A program made the translations under genes and the position numbers. Below, piece after piece: positions 45,067 through 53,599 of a DNA stretch of 64,000 bases. The notes under the pieces were generated by a model. That model saw nothing but the letters and a program-made list of their open reading frames with translations. It ran no database searches and was not told the origin of the DNA. How positions within the stretch are numbered: position 1 is the stretch's first letter; each line of letters opens with the position of its first letter. The stretch lies in assembly GCA_003290165.1 (NCBI GenBank), contig QNQO01009177.1, forward strand, positions 1 to 64,000, in the 5' to 3' direction. This DNA comes from Berberis thunbergii. Taxonomy: Eukaryota > Streptophyta > Magnoliopsida > Ranunculales > Berberidaceae.

Positions 45067-45483
45067 TCATCGAAAGACTCTGTGGGAAAACCATGAGTTT
45101 TGAAATATTTTAAGACACACAAAATACTTAAAAGCAGAGCTGGAAATGGATTGTACCTTCAAAGACAGAAGAGTAGATGATGCAGATGAAGACTTGATCC
45201 TAGGCAAACCAATATCGTATGAAATAGTTCCATCAGGTTTGAACAGTCCAAAGTTCCTCTCAGAGGTTGCCCCAGGCTTTAAATTTTCATTAAATAAGGC
45301 AAAGATATATGCCTTTACAGCAATATGTGGTCTCATGGGGGTTCCCTTCCTTAAGGCAAGCCGTTTGCGTAGGTTATAATTATAAGTCCTAGCATTGTGA
45401 GGAGTAGCCACTGATTCACTTTGATCCCCATGAGAAGCCCATCCCGTCTCAGAAACAATGACTTCCATATGAAAGAACTGCAA
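45067..45483 (-). pseudogene. Captured GH17 beta-1,3-glucanase exon fragment
   Basis: The frame encodes MEVIVSETGWASHGD, with the catalytic Glu in the SETGW motif of family 17 glucan endo-1,3-beta-glucosidases. It continues NARTYNYNLRKRL, YIFALFNENLKPGATSERNF and GLFKPDGTISYDIGL. This is the C-terminal third of the catalytic barrel. The intact enzymes act on callose in the cell wall. An acceptor (CTTGCTTGCAG) precedes it and a donor (GAAG|GT) ends it near 45158, after which the frame is intronic. It carries no signal peptide or N-terminal part. It sits between two pieces of the PIN fragment. Confidence 0.88.
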
Positions 45484-45846
45484 GCAAGCTTGAACGCAAT
45501 TTTATACAAGGAATGAGAAAAGAAAACATGTTTATCAATCACACTTACAAATGAAAATGGCTTCCAATATAGACACATTTATATTCAATCAAACCAACAG
45601 TTAAGGATTTCCTCATGAAAACCTGAGAAGAGTAAAATAATAAACAGCCACTTCACTAAGTAACTAGTGTCACTGCCATATGTTGCTAACAACCAAATCA
45701 TGGGTGGGAAAATCCTAAGAAACATGCTCCCTTGGAACAAACAATTATTTCAACAGATAAATCCAAAACACAGCAAATACCTAAAATTTTAAGTTCTCCA
45801 AACAAACAAATATGAGAAGAAAGAGAGTTGTCAATCAGTTGATATA

Positions 45847-46081
45847 CCTTTAGTGTGAACAGCGTCAGGAGGAGGAGGAGGATGTGGTGTCCCTCCAAAA
45901 TTCCCAAACTCTCCTCTAAAACCATTAAGTCCCCCATGGGTTTGAGAAACAGGGGAAGCACTAGAGCTCCAAACAAACATATGAAGATCCTTACCACCAT
46001 CACCGCCACCTGAACCTGAATCATTAGTAATGGGGTTCCCAAAATTAGACTGCCTAGGTGAGTTCCCAGTCTTGTTTCCAT
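45847..46081 (-). pseudogene. Captured PIN auxin carrier, second piece of the hydrophilic loop
   Basis: The open frame reads GNKTGNSPRQSNFGNPITND, a Gly-rich run, then GKDLHMFVWSSSASPVSQ and GTPHPPPPPDAVHTK, ending in AAAG|GTATAT, a splice donor. The LHMFVWSSSASPVS block is diagnostic of the central hydrophilic loop of long PIN proteins. On its 5' side it directly abuts the poly-A tail of the eL13 retrocopy. Confidence 0.82.
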
Positions 46082-46874
46082 TTTTTTTTTTTTTTTAATG
46101 ACTAAATCTCAATCACCTATATCCTCCAAACCTTTCCATACACCAAACTGCATTGGAAAAATGGAAAATCCCGTTAAACACAATCTAAGAAATTGCTTTC
46201 TTGCAACTGAAATTTAAAGAGCATAGAAAGGTTGACATAATGCATTGAAACATTCATAAATCAATGTTGGCATAAAGTAAATGTCACAAAATCTTACTTA
46301 CTACAAAATCCAAAAAATTGTTCACTGACTGAGAAAGGTTCAAGTAAATTATAAAGTAACTTTCAGATATCAGAATCAGCACCAAAAAAACAAACCTCCT
46401 TCTCGCTATTGCACTATATCTATCTGACTTGATACCTTATTACTTCTTGTCCTCCTTTTCTGCCTCTGCAGCTTTCTTCATCCTAACGCCATGGTGTTTC
46501 TTGTTCATCCTCTCAAGACGAAGCTTGCCATATGCCTTGAATGCCTTCATCTCCTCTGTAGGCTTGACAAGTTCAACAGTTGGCTTCTCCCGAACAATAG
46601 GCATGTAAGAACCTTGAACCTGTGTGGCAGTAGCAAGCTCCTCGGCAGTAGAATCACCAGCCTTGAATTTGCGTGCACGTCTTGGGAAGATAACCACCTT
46701 GGCCTTGTAAGTCTTCAGCCTCTGAACATTGGTTTGGAGACCCTCAAGGGAACGGTTTCTGCGGCGGTGATCGATTGATATGCCAATAGTTGGGGCAAGT
46801 TTCTTTGGAATACCTGCTGCCTTAAGCTCTTTGAGGGTAAATCCTCTGCCAGCCCTAACCTTCATGTTGTACTT
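46081..46874 (-). pseudogene. eL13 (60S ribosomal protein L13) retrocopy inserted in PIN exon
   Basis: The frame 46440-46865 encodes the C-terminal two thirds of eL13: [56 protein letters not shown] and a basic end. It has no introns and lacks the N-terminal third. A 3' UTR-like stretch (46097-46439) and a 16-A tail (46081-46096) follow. That is a 5'-truncated processed pseudogene. At its 5' end it fuses to PIN loop sequence through shared AAGT. The reading frame is intact from its internal Met, but there is no promoter of its own. eL13 is a structural protein of the large ribosomal subunit; this copy is unlikely to replace it. Confidence 0.88.
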
Positions 46875-46920
46875 GAACCCCTTGGTGTTGGGTTCCTAGA
46901 GGACTGCAAAGAATAAATTG
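46870..46920 (-). pseudogene. Captured PIN auxin carrier, first piece of the loop
   Basis: Minus-strand codons read [16 protein letters not shown], a highly conserved block of the PIN hydrophilic loop, in the correct position upstream of the piece at 45847-46081. The eL13 retrocopy begins inside or next to the AGT of the final Ser. Upstream (46921-47100) lies a GC-rich degenerate repeat (CAGCAGGGGAATCGC) and then the CACTA subterminal array. Confidence 0.75.
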
Positions 46921-47119
46921 CAGCAGGGGAATCGCGAGCGCAGCAGGGGAATCGCTAAGGAGAAGGATGGAGCAAGTAGGGAAGTCGCAGCAAGGGAATC
47001 GCTAAGGAGAAGGGTGGAGGAAGGAGGGAAGTCGCGAGTGCGAATGAGGGAGCGGAGCAAAGGAAGGAGGGAATTGGGTCGAGGGTTTTTCTTATCGCTG
47101 GAGGGGTTTTATAGTATCC

Positions 47120-47490
47120 CTCTAACCCGGCGTTTTTAACCTCTAATACGGCGTTTTCAAAACAAAAATTTATTTTTATTAGCGGGATTAATTCGCGGGT
47201 TCTTTTCACTCTTTACCGGCGCTTCTACAAAAACGCCGATTTTGTTATCTCTTTACCGGCGCTTCTACAAAAAATGCCGGTTTTGTTATCTCTTTACCGA
47301 CGCTTCTTACATCTAAAGCGGCGTTTTAGAAACCAAAATTTTATTCTGATTTGGCTTTTATCGTTCCCGGCGTTTCTTAAATAAAGCGCCGATATTGTTT
47401 ACCCTTAACCGGCGCTTCGTTTAAAGCGCCGCTTTTGGTCACCCTTAACCGGCGCTTATTTACAGCTACTACGGCGTTTTAGACAACATA
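47120..47490. repeat. Right subterminal array of the CACTA element, inner part
   Basis: Units such as TTTACCGGCGCTTCTACAAA and AAAGCGCCG alternate. The array continues at 48915-49390 after the LINE fragment and hAT insertion. Confidence 0.82.
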
Positions 47491-47491
47491 A

Positions 47492-47890
47492 ATTTTTTTT
47501 TTTTTGAAATTGAGCTGGGATTTATTAAGGATCCCCGAACCTGCATCTGTTATACTCAATGCCTATGCTATCTTCGTACACATACTTCTTGAAATCCTCA
47601 ACAAAAGAGCTAGGAACCACAGTGATGTACTCACTGCTAGGAAACAAGGCTGCAAGGTGGTTCACTGCCCTATTGGTTTCTCAGGTTCCAGGGTGCAGTC
47701 GTGGTCTTTGTGAGGAAAGTAAAAACAGCCTGAGAATTAGTGCTTAAGTCCAGGCGACGTATAGCATGTAGTTCAGCAGCCTTGAGCCCCGCTTCTACTC
47801 CTTGCAATTCATGCACAACAACTGAGTGGCCAGTAGTAGATCCAGAACAGGCCATAACAACCGCACCATGCTCATCATTGAGCGGATGGG
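47492..47890 (-). mobile_element. LINE 3' fragment with RNase H domain, nested in CACTA
   Basis: On the minus strand the frame encodes GAVVMACSG, VHELQGVEAGLKAAELHAIR and FTFLTKTTTAPWNLRNQ, the RNase H-like (RVT_3) domain at the end of plant L1-type LINE ORF2. A run of A at 47492-47505 (minus) is its tail. It inserted in the right subterminal array of the CACTA element; the hAT element at 47897 lies beside its 5' end. Confidence 0.7.
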
Positions 47891-47896
47891 TTGGAG

Positions 47897-48903
47897 TAGG
47901 GGTGGGTACGGCACGGGATAAACCCATCCTGTTCATACGGGATCGATACGGGACAAGACGGGACGAGATTAGCGTGCTCTGATTATATACATTTCATTTT
48001 CTTTAATCAATCTCATGATTTGGTTGCTTGCACTCATCTGTGTTAGACTTCAAAGCATTCCACACCTACAAATTGTTTGTTCTTGAAGAAGAAACTCATA
48101 TGCATCCATCAATGCATTTCAATCTTGAACAATATATTTGGTAAGTATAGAGAACAAGTTTAAACAAACATAATGTACACTACGCAAAGAATAACACTCA
48201 ATTTTACCCTTGCATAGGTATCTGAGCTACCAGTGACAAAAACCGTTCCACTAGCATTATATGCACAACACAATATTTGGTGGTTTGGTGGATCAGTACT
48301 AGTTGAGGGAACATTGCTAGTTGAGAGCGTAGTGCTAGTTGAGGGACCATTGCTCTTCCCTGCAGTTAATTCTAAGTTAAGATTTCAGTTACCAAATTCC
48401 AAAAACCCCAGCCAACCAACCAACCAAAACACACTATGTAAACTTGAAACAAACCAGTGATAGCATCTGAAGGCTTTGGAATGTAAATGCGAGGGCTGGC
48501 ATTGGTATTCCTAATATCCCAGATACGACATGTTCCATCATCTGATGATCTAGTAGGAATGTAATAGAAAGAAAATCAGATACAAATTGAACTTCGAGAG
48601 AGTTTAATATTCATGTAGTAATTATGTAATAGGTAACTGCAAAAAATATGCTACCAAATTTGCATAGCAAGTATTTCTAAATGTTTAAATAGCAGAAAGT
48701 TGAGAGACGTATTCTAGAAAATATTACTCATCAATACTAGAGTGAAAAATTAGTTCGGGATTGGCGGGATTGAAAATCTTCATCCCATCCCATCCCATCC
48801 CATCCCATCCCATTATAGATTGGGACGGGATGAAATTATTCAATCCCATTAAGACCCGAAAAAATTGGAACTGGACGGGATCGGGATGGGATGCCCACCC
48901 CTA
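47897..48903. mobile_element. Non-autonomous hAT element carrying BRWD exons, TSD GGTTGGAG
   Basis: The exact 8-bp duplication GGTTGGAG is at 47889-47896 and 48904-48911. The termini are TAGGGGTGGGTACGG and, reverse-complemented, TAGGGGTGGGCATCCC, the usual plant hAT terminus. Subterminal GGGACGGGAT-type repeats (CATCCCATCCC run at 48780-48810) follow. The 1007-bp interior holds three exons of a WD40 gene on the minus strand and no transposase. It is nested within the CACTA element. Confidence 0.9.
48007..48549 (-). pseudogene. Captured BRWD/PHIP-like WD40 gene fragment, three exons
   Basis: Exons 48455-48549, 48208-48359 and 48007-48065 have consensus splice sites and compatible phases. They read SSDDGTCRIWDIRNTN and SPRIYIPKPSDAIT; then a Ser/Thr-rich segment and HQILCCAYNASGTVFVTGSS with DTYAR; then VWNALKSNTDECKQPNHEID. 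These are parts of consecutive WD40 blades of the plant homologues of bromodomain/WD-repeat proteins (BRWD/PHIP), nuclear chromatin-associated substrate receptors. The last exon is cut off. No bromodomain is present. Confidence 0.82.
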
Positions 48904-48914
48904 GGTTGGAGGGT

Positions 48915-49390
48915 TTTTTTTTATCTTGCCCGGCGCTTCTAAAACAACGCGCCGGTATTGGTTACTCTTTACCGGCACTTTGTTTTAAACGCCGGTATAG
49001 GTTACTCTTTCCCGGCGCTTTAAATAAACCGCTGGTATTGGATACTCTATCGCGGCGCTTTAACTAAAGCGTCGGTATTGTTCACTCGTACCCGGCGCTT
49101 ATTTACATCTAATACGGCGCTTCCAAAAAACACAAAATTTATTTTCTGGATTTTTAGCTGTACCGGCGCTTCCGAGAATAAACGTCGGCATTGTTGGATC
49201 TTTCCCGGCGCTTTATAAAGGAAACACCGACATAGGTGCATCTTTAACGGCGCTTTATGATAAACGTCGGCAGTGCTTGAGACTGAATTTATCCCCGGCG
49301 CTTGGACTCCTAAACGCCGGTATTGAGAATGTTTTACCGGCGCTTTTGGTGAAACGCCGCCGTGAAAGTGTCGTTTTAGACTTCGTTTTT
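48915..49390. repeat. Right subterminal array of the CACTA element, outer part
   Basis: Tandem motifs such as CCCGGCGCTT, AAACGCCGGTATTG and TACCGGCGCTTTG repeat about every 35-45 bp up to the terminus at 49397. They match the left array in inverted orientation. Confidence 0.85.
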
Positions 49391-49400
49391 TGTAGTGACC

Positions 49401-50972
49401 TTAAAGCTTTTCACACTATGAAACCTTTCATGCATTGGCAGGTGCTCTCAGGAGATAATGTTAATCCTTGGAAGGTTGCTTTGGTCAAACCGGGTTTGAT
49501 CCTTGCGGATTGTGTGACGGTCCCTTCGGCTTGTTCTCTCCATTTTTCGGACCTTTTGATGAATTCCCAATCCTCGTCCATCTCCTGGAACGAGACCCTT
49601 CTCACGTCCATGCTACCGGCACCAGTGGTACATGATATATTGAACATTTGTATCCGACCAACATCCTGCCCAGATCGACTCATCTGGAACTGTGACAAGA
49701 AATGTCTCTTCTCGTTTAAGAATGCCACCCAAGCCTTCTCTCTGGCTGCAGTAGTCGGCTCTTCATCCCAATCTCCTTCCTCCATTATCGAGGAAAAAAT
49801 TCATCATCATCTTTAGCATTTGAAAGCTCCTCCAAATGCCATTCTATTTCTTTGGAAAGTTAGTCAGAATTTTTTGCCAACGCTTTCTAACCTGGTTAGA
49901 GTCTATGTTTCTATTGAGAATAAATGCGTATTCTGCCACTGTCATGAAGAAGACATATTTCATCTCTTCTTCTTATGTCTTGTCACCAGTCGTCTCAGGC
50001 TTCTCTCCACTCTTCCTATTGTTTGGCATTCTCCTTCCATAAGACCGGTCTCCATCCCCGACTTTTTCAGATTTATGTGGCAATCAGCCAAGGCCCACCA
50101 CCTATCCACAGAGGAGATGTTTTCACAATTCATAGTCGTTCTCCTCTCGATCAGGAAGCTATGAAATAACATTGTTTTCAACAAATCTAAATTCAACACC
50201 AATGAATTCACTTCAACCTTTTCTAAGATCTGGTCCTCTTGGGCTGCTCAATGGTTCAGTCCCTCCTCCCAGGCATCCAAATTGGCTTTCACATCTGTCC
50301 ATGATATAGTTAGTACGGCCAAAACAAACACTATGCCCCAACATCCTCTTTTTCCATCTTGTCCAACAATAGGTCCGCCTACTGAACTTGTAGCTAACAA
50401 AATTTCCCTAATATAGACTCAAATCCAGTTTGCTAGGTCTCACATAGTGAATGGTCATCTTCCAAATTATATCACATGTCCCGAGATACTCGACTCTGAG
50501 ACTGTTATTGTTAACTTTGATGTTTGTTTTGATGATTATTTGAAGCAGGGCTTTGTTGGCGTCATAGCTATGGATCTTGGAGGACATGTTCTAGCTACAG
50601 TGGCTATTGTGATTCGTGGCAAGGTTATGGATAGAACGATGGCAAAATTCTTTGCAGGAAGAGCAACCTTCATGTTGATCCTAGCCCAACAGTGGAAATT
50701 CGGTCTTGTTTTTGGAGATTTAGCCAACCTTCGTGAGGTGCTTTCTTCAGAGGAGTCTCACTCGTCTTTTGCTATGGGCTGGGTTTGGAACCCCCCTTTT
50801 TTTGGAATATTAAACGCCTTTTATTTTCACTTAAAGGTTGACATTATATGTATATTAGTAGGAACCTCAACTATGATGCCCACGAACTTGCTTCTTTAGC
50901 AATTAAGTCTATGTATGTTCCCTAGTTCTATTAATGCACTATGCTTTTAACAAAACAAACAAACAAAAAAAA
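49401..50972 (+). pseudogene. LINE ORF2 C-terminal part: zf-RVT and RNase H
   Basis: The frame resumes with LKAFHTMKPFMHWQVLSGDN and goes through LIWNCDKKCLFSFKNATQ. After a stop it continues APPNAILFLWKVSQNFLPTL with CVFCHCHEEDIFHLFF.C (zf-RVT, CxxC and HC ligands). The frame 50447-50899 encodes IVNFDVCFDDYLKQGFVGVI, the start of the RVT_3/RNase H-like domain (the first catalytic Asp in NFD). Several stops and frame shifts are present. An A-rich tail ends at 50972. Confidence 0.82.
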
Positions 50973-50986
50973 AACAAATGTGGTGG

Positions 50987-51460
50987 AAGTTCTAACAATA
51001 TTCTGTCAGCTTGGTAAATGAGAAAACTTTTGCAAGTCAATTTTGTTAAGATTATTTGGGTAATCTGTGGCTGTTGCTTGCTATGTTTATTTCCATGCTC
51101 CCTGAGCTGTTTGATGGATTTTTCTGTTACTATTTCAGATCAAATTAGGTACAGGGGATCAAAGTGAAGCTCAAAATGAGTGGGTCGATCTGAGCCGTAC
51201 ATGAACACTGCCAAGAAACAGAAAGTTCTTGGGAGAATGATAGTGTCATACAGAAAATTAGTTTTATTCTGTTATGACCAAAACCTCCAATTTTGTTTTT
51301 CTTTTAATTTAAGTTGTTTATATTCAAATGAGGGAAGACTTAAGCTCTTTGAAGTTATTTTGTACCTATTATTTATTAATTTCACTGCATTGCATGGAAA
51401 TTGCATTTCACCGTAATACTGTGTAGTGCATGAAATCACTGTTTTCCCACTTTCTCACAA
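50987..51460 (+). other. Flank of the LINE insertion, possible terminal host exon
   Basis: At 51139-51204, after a TATTTCAG acceptor, an open segment reads IKLGTGDQSEAQNEWVDLSR then T and a TGA. An A/T-rich stretch resembling a 3' UTR follows. It could be the last exon of a host gene whose intron received the LINE; I do not recognise the family and found no upstream exon. Confidence 0.25.
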
Positions 51461-51654
51461 GAAAAATTCTAATTGTCGAGAGAACCAGCGAGGGACCCCA
51501 CAGGGGGATGGGTGCCGTCCATCTCCTCGGGATGTGTGCTTGAACTTTCGGGATGCGCAAATTGATAATTCAAGCACGCATCTCGAAGGAAATAAACGGC
51601 TCTCTCCCCCCCTGTGGGGTCCCTCGCTGTCTTCCTCGACAGTTAGACTGGTTC
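51461..51654. mobile_element. MULE-like MITE, 194 bp, TSD TTCTCACAA
   Basis: The exact 9-bp duplication TTCTCACAA is at 51452-51460 and 51655-51663. Inverted ends of about 48 bp run GAAAAATTCTAATTGTCGAG.. on the left and GAACCAGTCTAACTGTCGAG.. (reverse complement) on the right, followed by GCGAGGGACCCCACAGGGGG on both. The 9-bp duplication points to the Mutator superfamily. Confidence 0.85.
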
Positions 51655-51893
51655 TTCTCACAAATGGTGTGTACTAACATAATGGAAGTCTGCACACTGC
51701 ACTACCTTTTACGGAGAGGATCTTAATACCGCTGGATGCTGCAGACAATGTAAAAAGCTGAGAAATGAGATAAATATGTTAGCGTGACTATCCACAACCT
51801 CCTCGTGGAGAAAATTTACGTTGCCTTGAACTAATTTTAGGCTTAGGGACAAAGAAGATGGAGAACAAAGTCAACAACGTGTGTCTGTACAAG

Positions 51894-53298
51894 TAGGGGT
51901 GGGCAAACGGGTCTAGGATCCGCGGGTTTAAATCGGACCGGACCGTTTTGCTCTAAACGGTCCGGATTTTAATTTTGTATTTTTAGATACGGTACGGATC
52001 GGTCCGGATCCGTTATAAAACGGTCCGGTCCCGGTTTCTATTTTTTTTTTTAAAAACGATCCGAGTTGGACCCGTCCGGACCGTTTCAAATCGCATTTAG
52101 TGTAAAAACCAAAACCTAAACCCAAAAACCCTAACCCTAAATTCTCCTCCTCTCCTCTCTCTGTCTCTCCTCTCTTTGTCTTTGTATCGAGAAGGGGAAG
52201 GAGATCTCCCTCTCCTCTTTCTGTCTCTGTCTCGAGAAGGGGAAGGAGATCTCCCTCTCCTCTCTCTGTCTCTGTCTCGAGAAGAAGAAGTCGTAGTAGG
52301 CTAGTAGCCGCGAGACCAAGAAGAGGAGGAGCAGAAGAAAAGGTAGAGAAGCAGCAGGAGATCTCATCTCCGTCTCCTCTCTCTCGGTCTCTGTCTCGAG
52401 AAGAAGCAGATCTCCTCTCTCTCGGTCTCTGTCTCGAGAAGAAACAGGCTAGAATGATTACTGGATTACTGTGAAAACATGATAGAGAAATGGTTGAGAG
52501 GATAGGGTGAGTTATTTGTTAGAGATCTCCTCTCTCTCGGTCTCGGTCTCGGTCTCTGTCTAACAAGATGGTGGTGAGTTATTTGTTAGAGATCACTTTG
52601 ATCCCTTCAGCTGATCACTTTGATATTGCTAGATCGGGCCAGTTTGTTCGTTGGAGTAAGAGAAATTGATCTTCTAAAGACGGAAAGAGATTGAACTTTG
52701 CTGGACAGTGAGAGAAATGGTTGAGAGGATAGGGAGAGAGAAAAACGATCGATCCATCAATCGAGAGAGAGAAAAAGAGGTCGAGAAATCGATGATCATA
52801 TTTTGGGAGGGAAAGAAATCATCATTTGGAGGGACGATTTTCATAGTGTTCTTCAAAGATAGGAGAATGGCGAAGGGGTAAAGTTTTTAACTCCTCCAAA
52901 TCAATTCCACTTGCTCATTGTTCTCTATCATGTTTTTAGTAAACAGGCTCTATCAATTCCAAACAGCAGCAGGGGATTACTGTAATGGATTTCATTGGTA
53001 GAATGATTACTGGATTTCATTGCTAGAATGATTACTGTTAGTAATGGATCACATTTAGGTTGTTTGTTTGTCTGATTTGTAATGGATTTCATTGCTAGAA
53101 TGATTACTGTTAGTAGACAATTTGTTTGCTTTGATGTTTTTGTTTTAGTAGGAACCGGACCGTTCCAAACGGTTCGAGTTAGGTTCGGTTCCAATGTTTA
53201 AAATGAGGGGATCCGGATCGGACCGGATCCGTTAATTTTAAACGGTTCGAGTTAGGTTCCTTCAAAATTGTAACCGATCTGGACCGTGCCCACCCCTA
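51894..53298. mobile_element. Non-autonomous hAT element, 1405 bp, TSD TGTACAAG
   Basis: The exact 8-bp duplication TGTACAAG is at 51886-51893 and 53299-53306. The termini are TAGGGGTGGGCAAACGGG and, reverse-complemented, TAGGGGTGGGCACGGTCC. Subterminal CGGTCCGGATCC-type repeats occur on both sides. The right 150 bp closely resemble those of the element at 59839-61300. The interior has a CTCTCC/GTCTCTGTCTCGAGAAG tandem repeat (52150-52570) and a duplicated AATGGATTTCATTGCTAGAA block (52983-53110). No recognisable gene fragment or transposase is present. Confidence 0.9.
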
Positions 53299-53429
53299 TG
53301 TACAAGTGCCATTTAGTTGTGCATTTATAGGTTATTTAATCCATAATCCTAATTACTATGGGAATACCATTTAATTGACCTATGGCTATTTGAGCAGCCT
53401 CAATTGACCCAGTCTTTTTTTTTTTTTAC

Positions 53430-53595
53430 AAAGAATCAATATGATCTGTGGAATCCGCCATTGACTGAAATTCCATGGGGTCTACAGAAACCATGTATTC
53501 ATCCATAGGATCCCAAGTACCCGGATCAACCGAAAGTTCAATTCTACTTTAACTATCCATTTTCAAATGAACTCCAGCGTTCAGGCATATGTTCA
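53430..53595 (-). pseudogene. accD: Nuclear plastid-DNA fragment: accD
   Basis: Minus-strand codons read [33 protein letters not shown] and [17 protein letters not shown]. This is the N-terminal side of the plastid-encoded acetyl-CoA carboxylase beta subunit (accD), just after the zinc-finger cysteines (NIC remains, the following C is lost). A nonsense codon and divergence show it is a nuclear plastid insertion (NUPT) of about 165 bp. The intact gene makes malonyl-CoA for fatty-acid synthesis in plastids; this fragment is inert. Confidence 0.75.
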
Positions 53596-53599
53596 AGGA

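Larger units (their letters stand above)
41487..49397. mobile_element. Non-autonomous CACTA element, 7911 bp, TSD ACC, with captured genes
   Basis: The left end is CACTACAACAAATTTG at 41487. The right end, reverse-complemented from 49397, is CACTACAAAAAACGAAG. The 3-bp duplication ACC is at 41484-41486 and 49398-49400. Subterminal arrays of GCGCCGGTTATGT or GGCGCTTTAAA units fill 41500-41960, 47120-47490 and 48915-49390. There is no transposase or TNPA-like gene. The interior holds, on the minus strand, fragments of HMG-box, PIN and GH17 genes and an eL13 retrocopy. Its right subterminal array is interrupted by a LINE fragment and a hAT element. It interrupts LINE coding sequence. Confidence 0.93.
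41246..50972 (+). mobile_element. 5'-truncated L1-type LINE, TSD AACAAATGTGGTGG, split by CACTA
   Basis: The exact 14-bp duplication AACAAATGTGGTGG is at 41232-41245 and 50973-50986, with an A-rich tail (AAACAAACAAACAAAAAAAA) before the right copy. Without the CACTA element (41487-49397 plus one ACC) the LINE is about 1.8 kb: the end of the RT domain, zf-RVT and RNase H. Its flanks probably belong to one locus interrupted first by the LINE, then, inside the LINE, by the CACTA element. Confidence 0.88.

Noticed and set aside
46440..46865. A functional eL13 ribosomal protein gene
   Set aside because: It lacks the N-terminal third, has no introns, ends in a poly-A tract and is embedded in a captured PIN exon within a transposon. 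It is a retrocopy.
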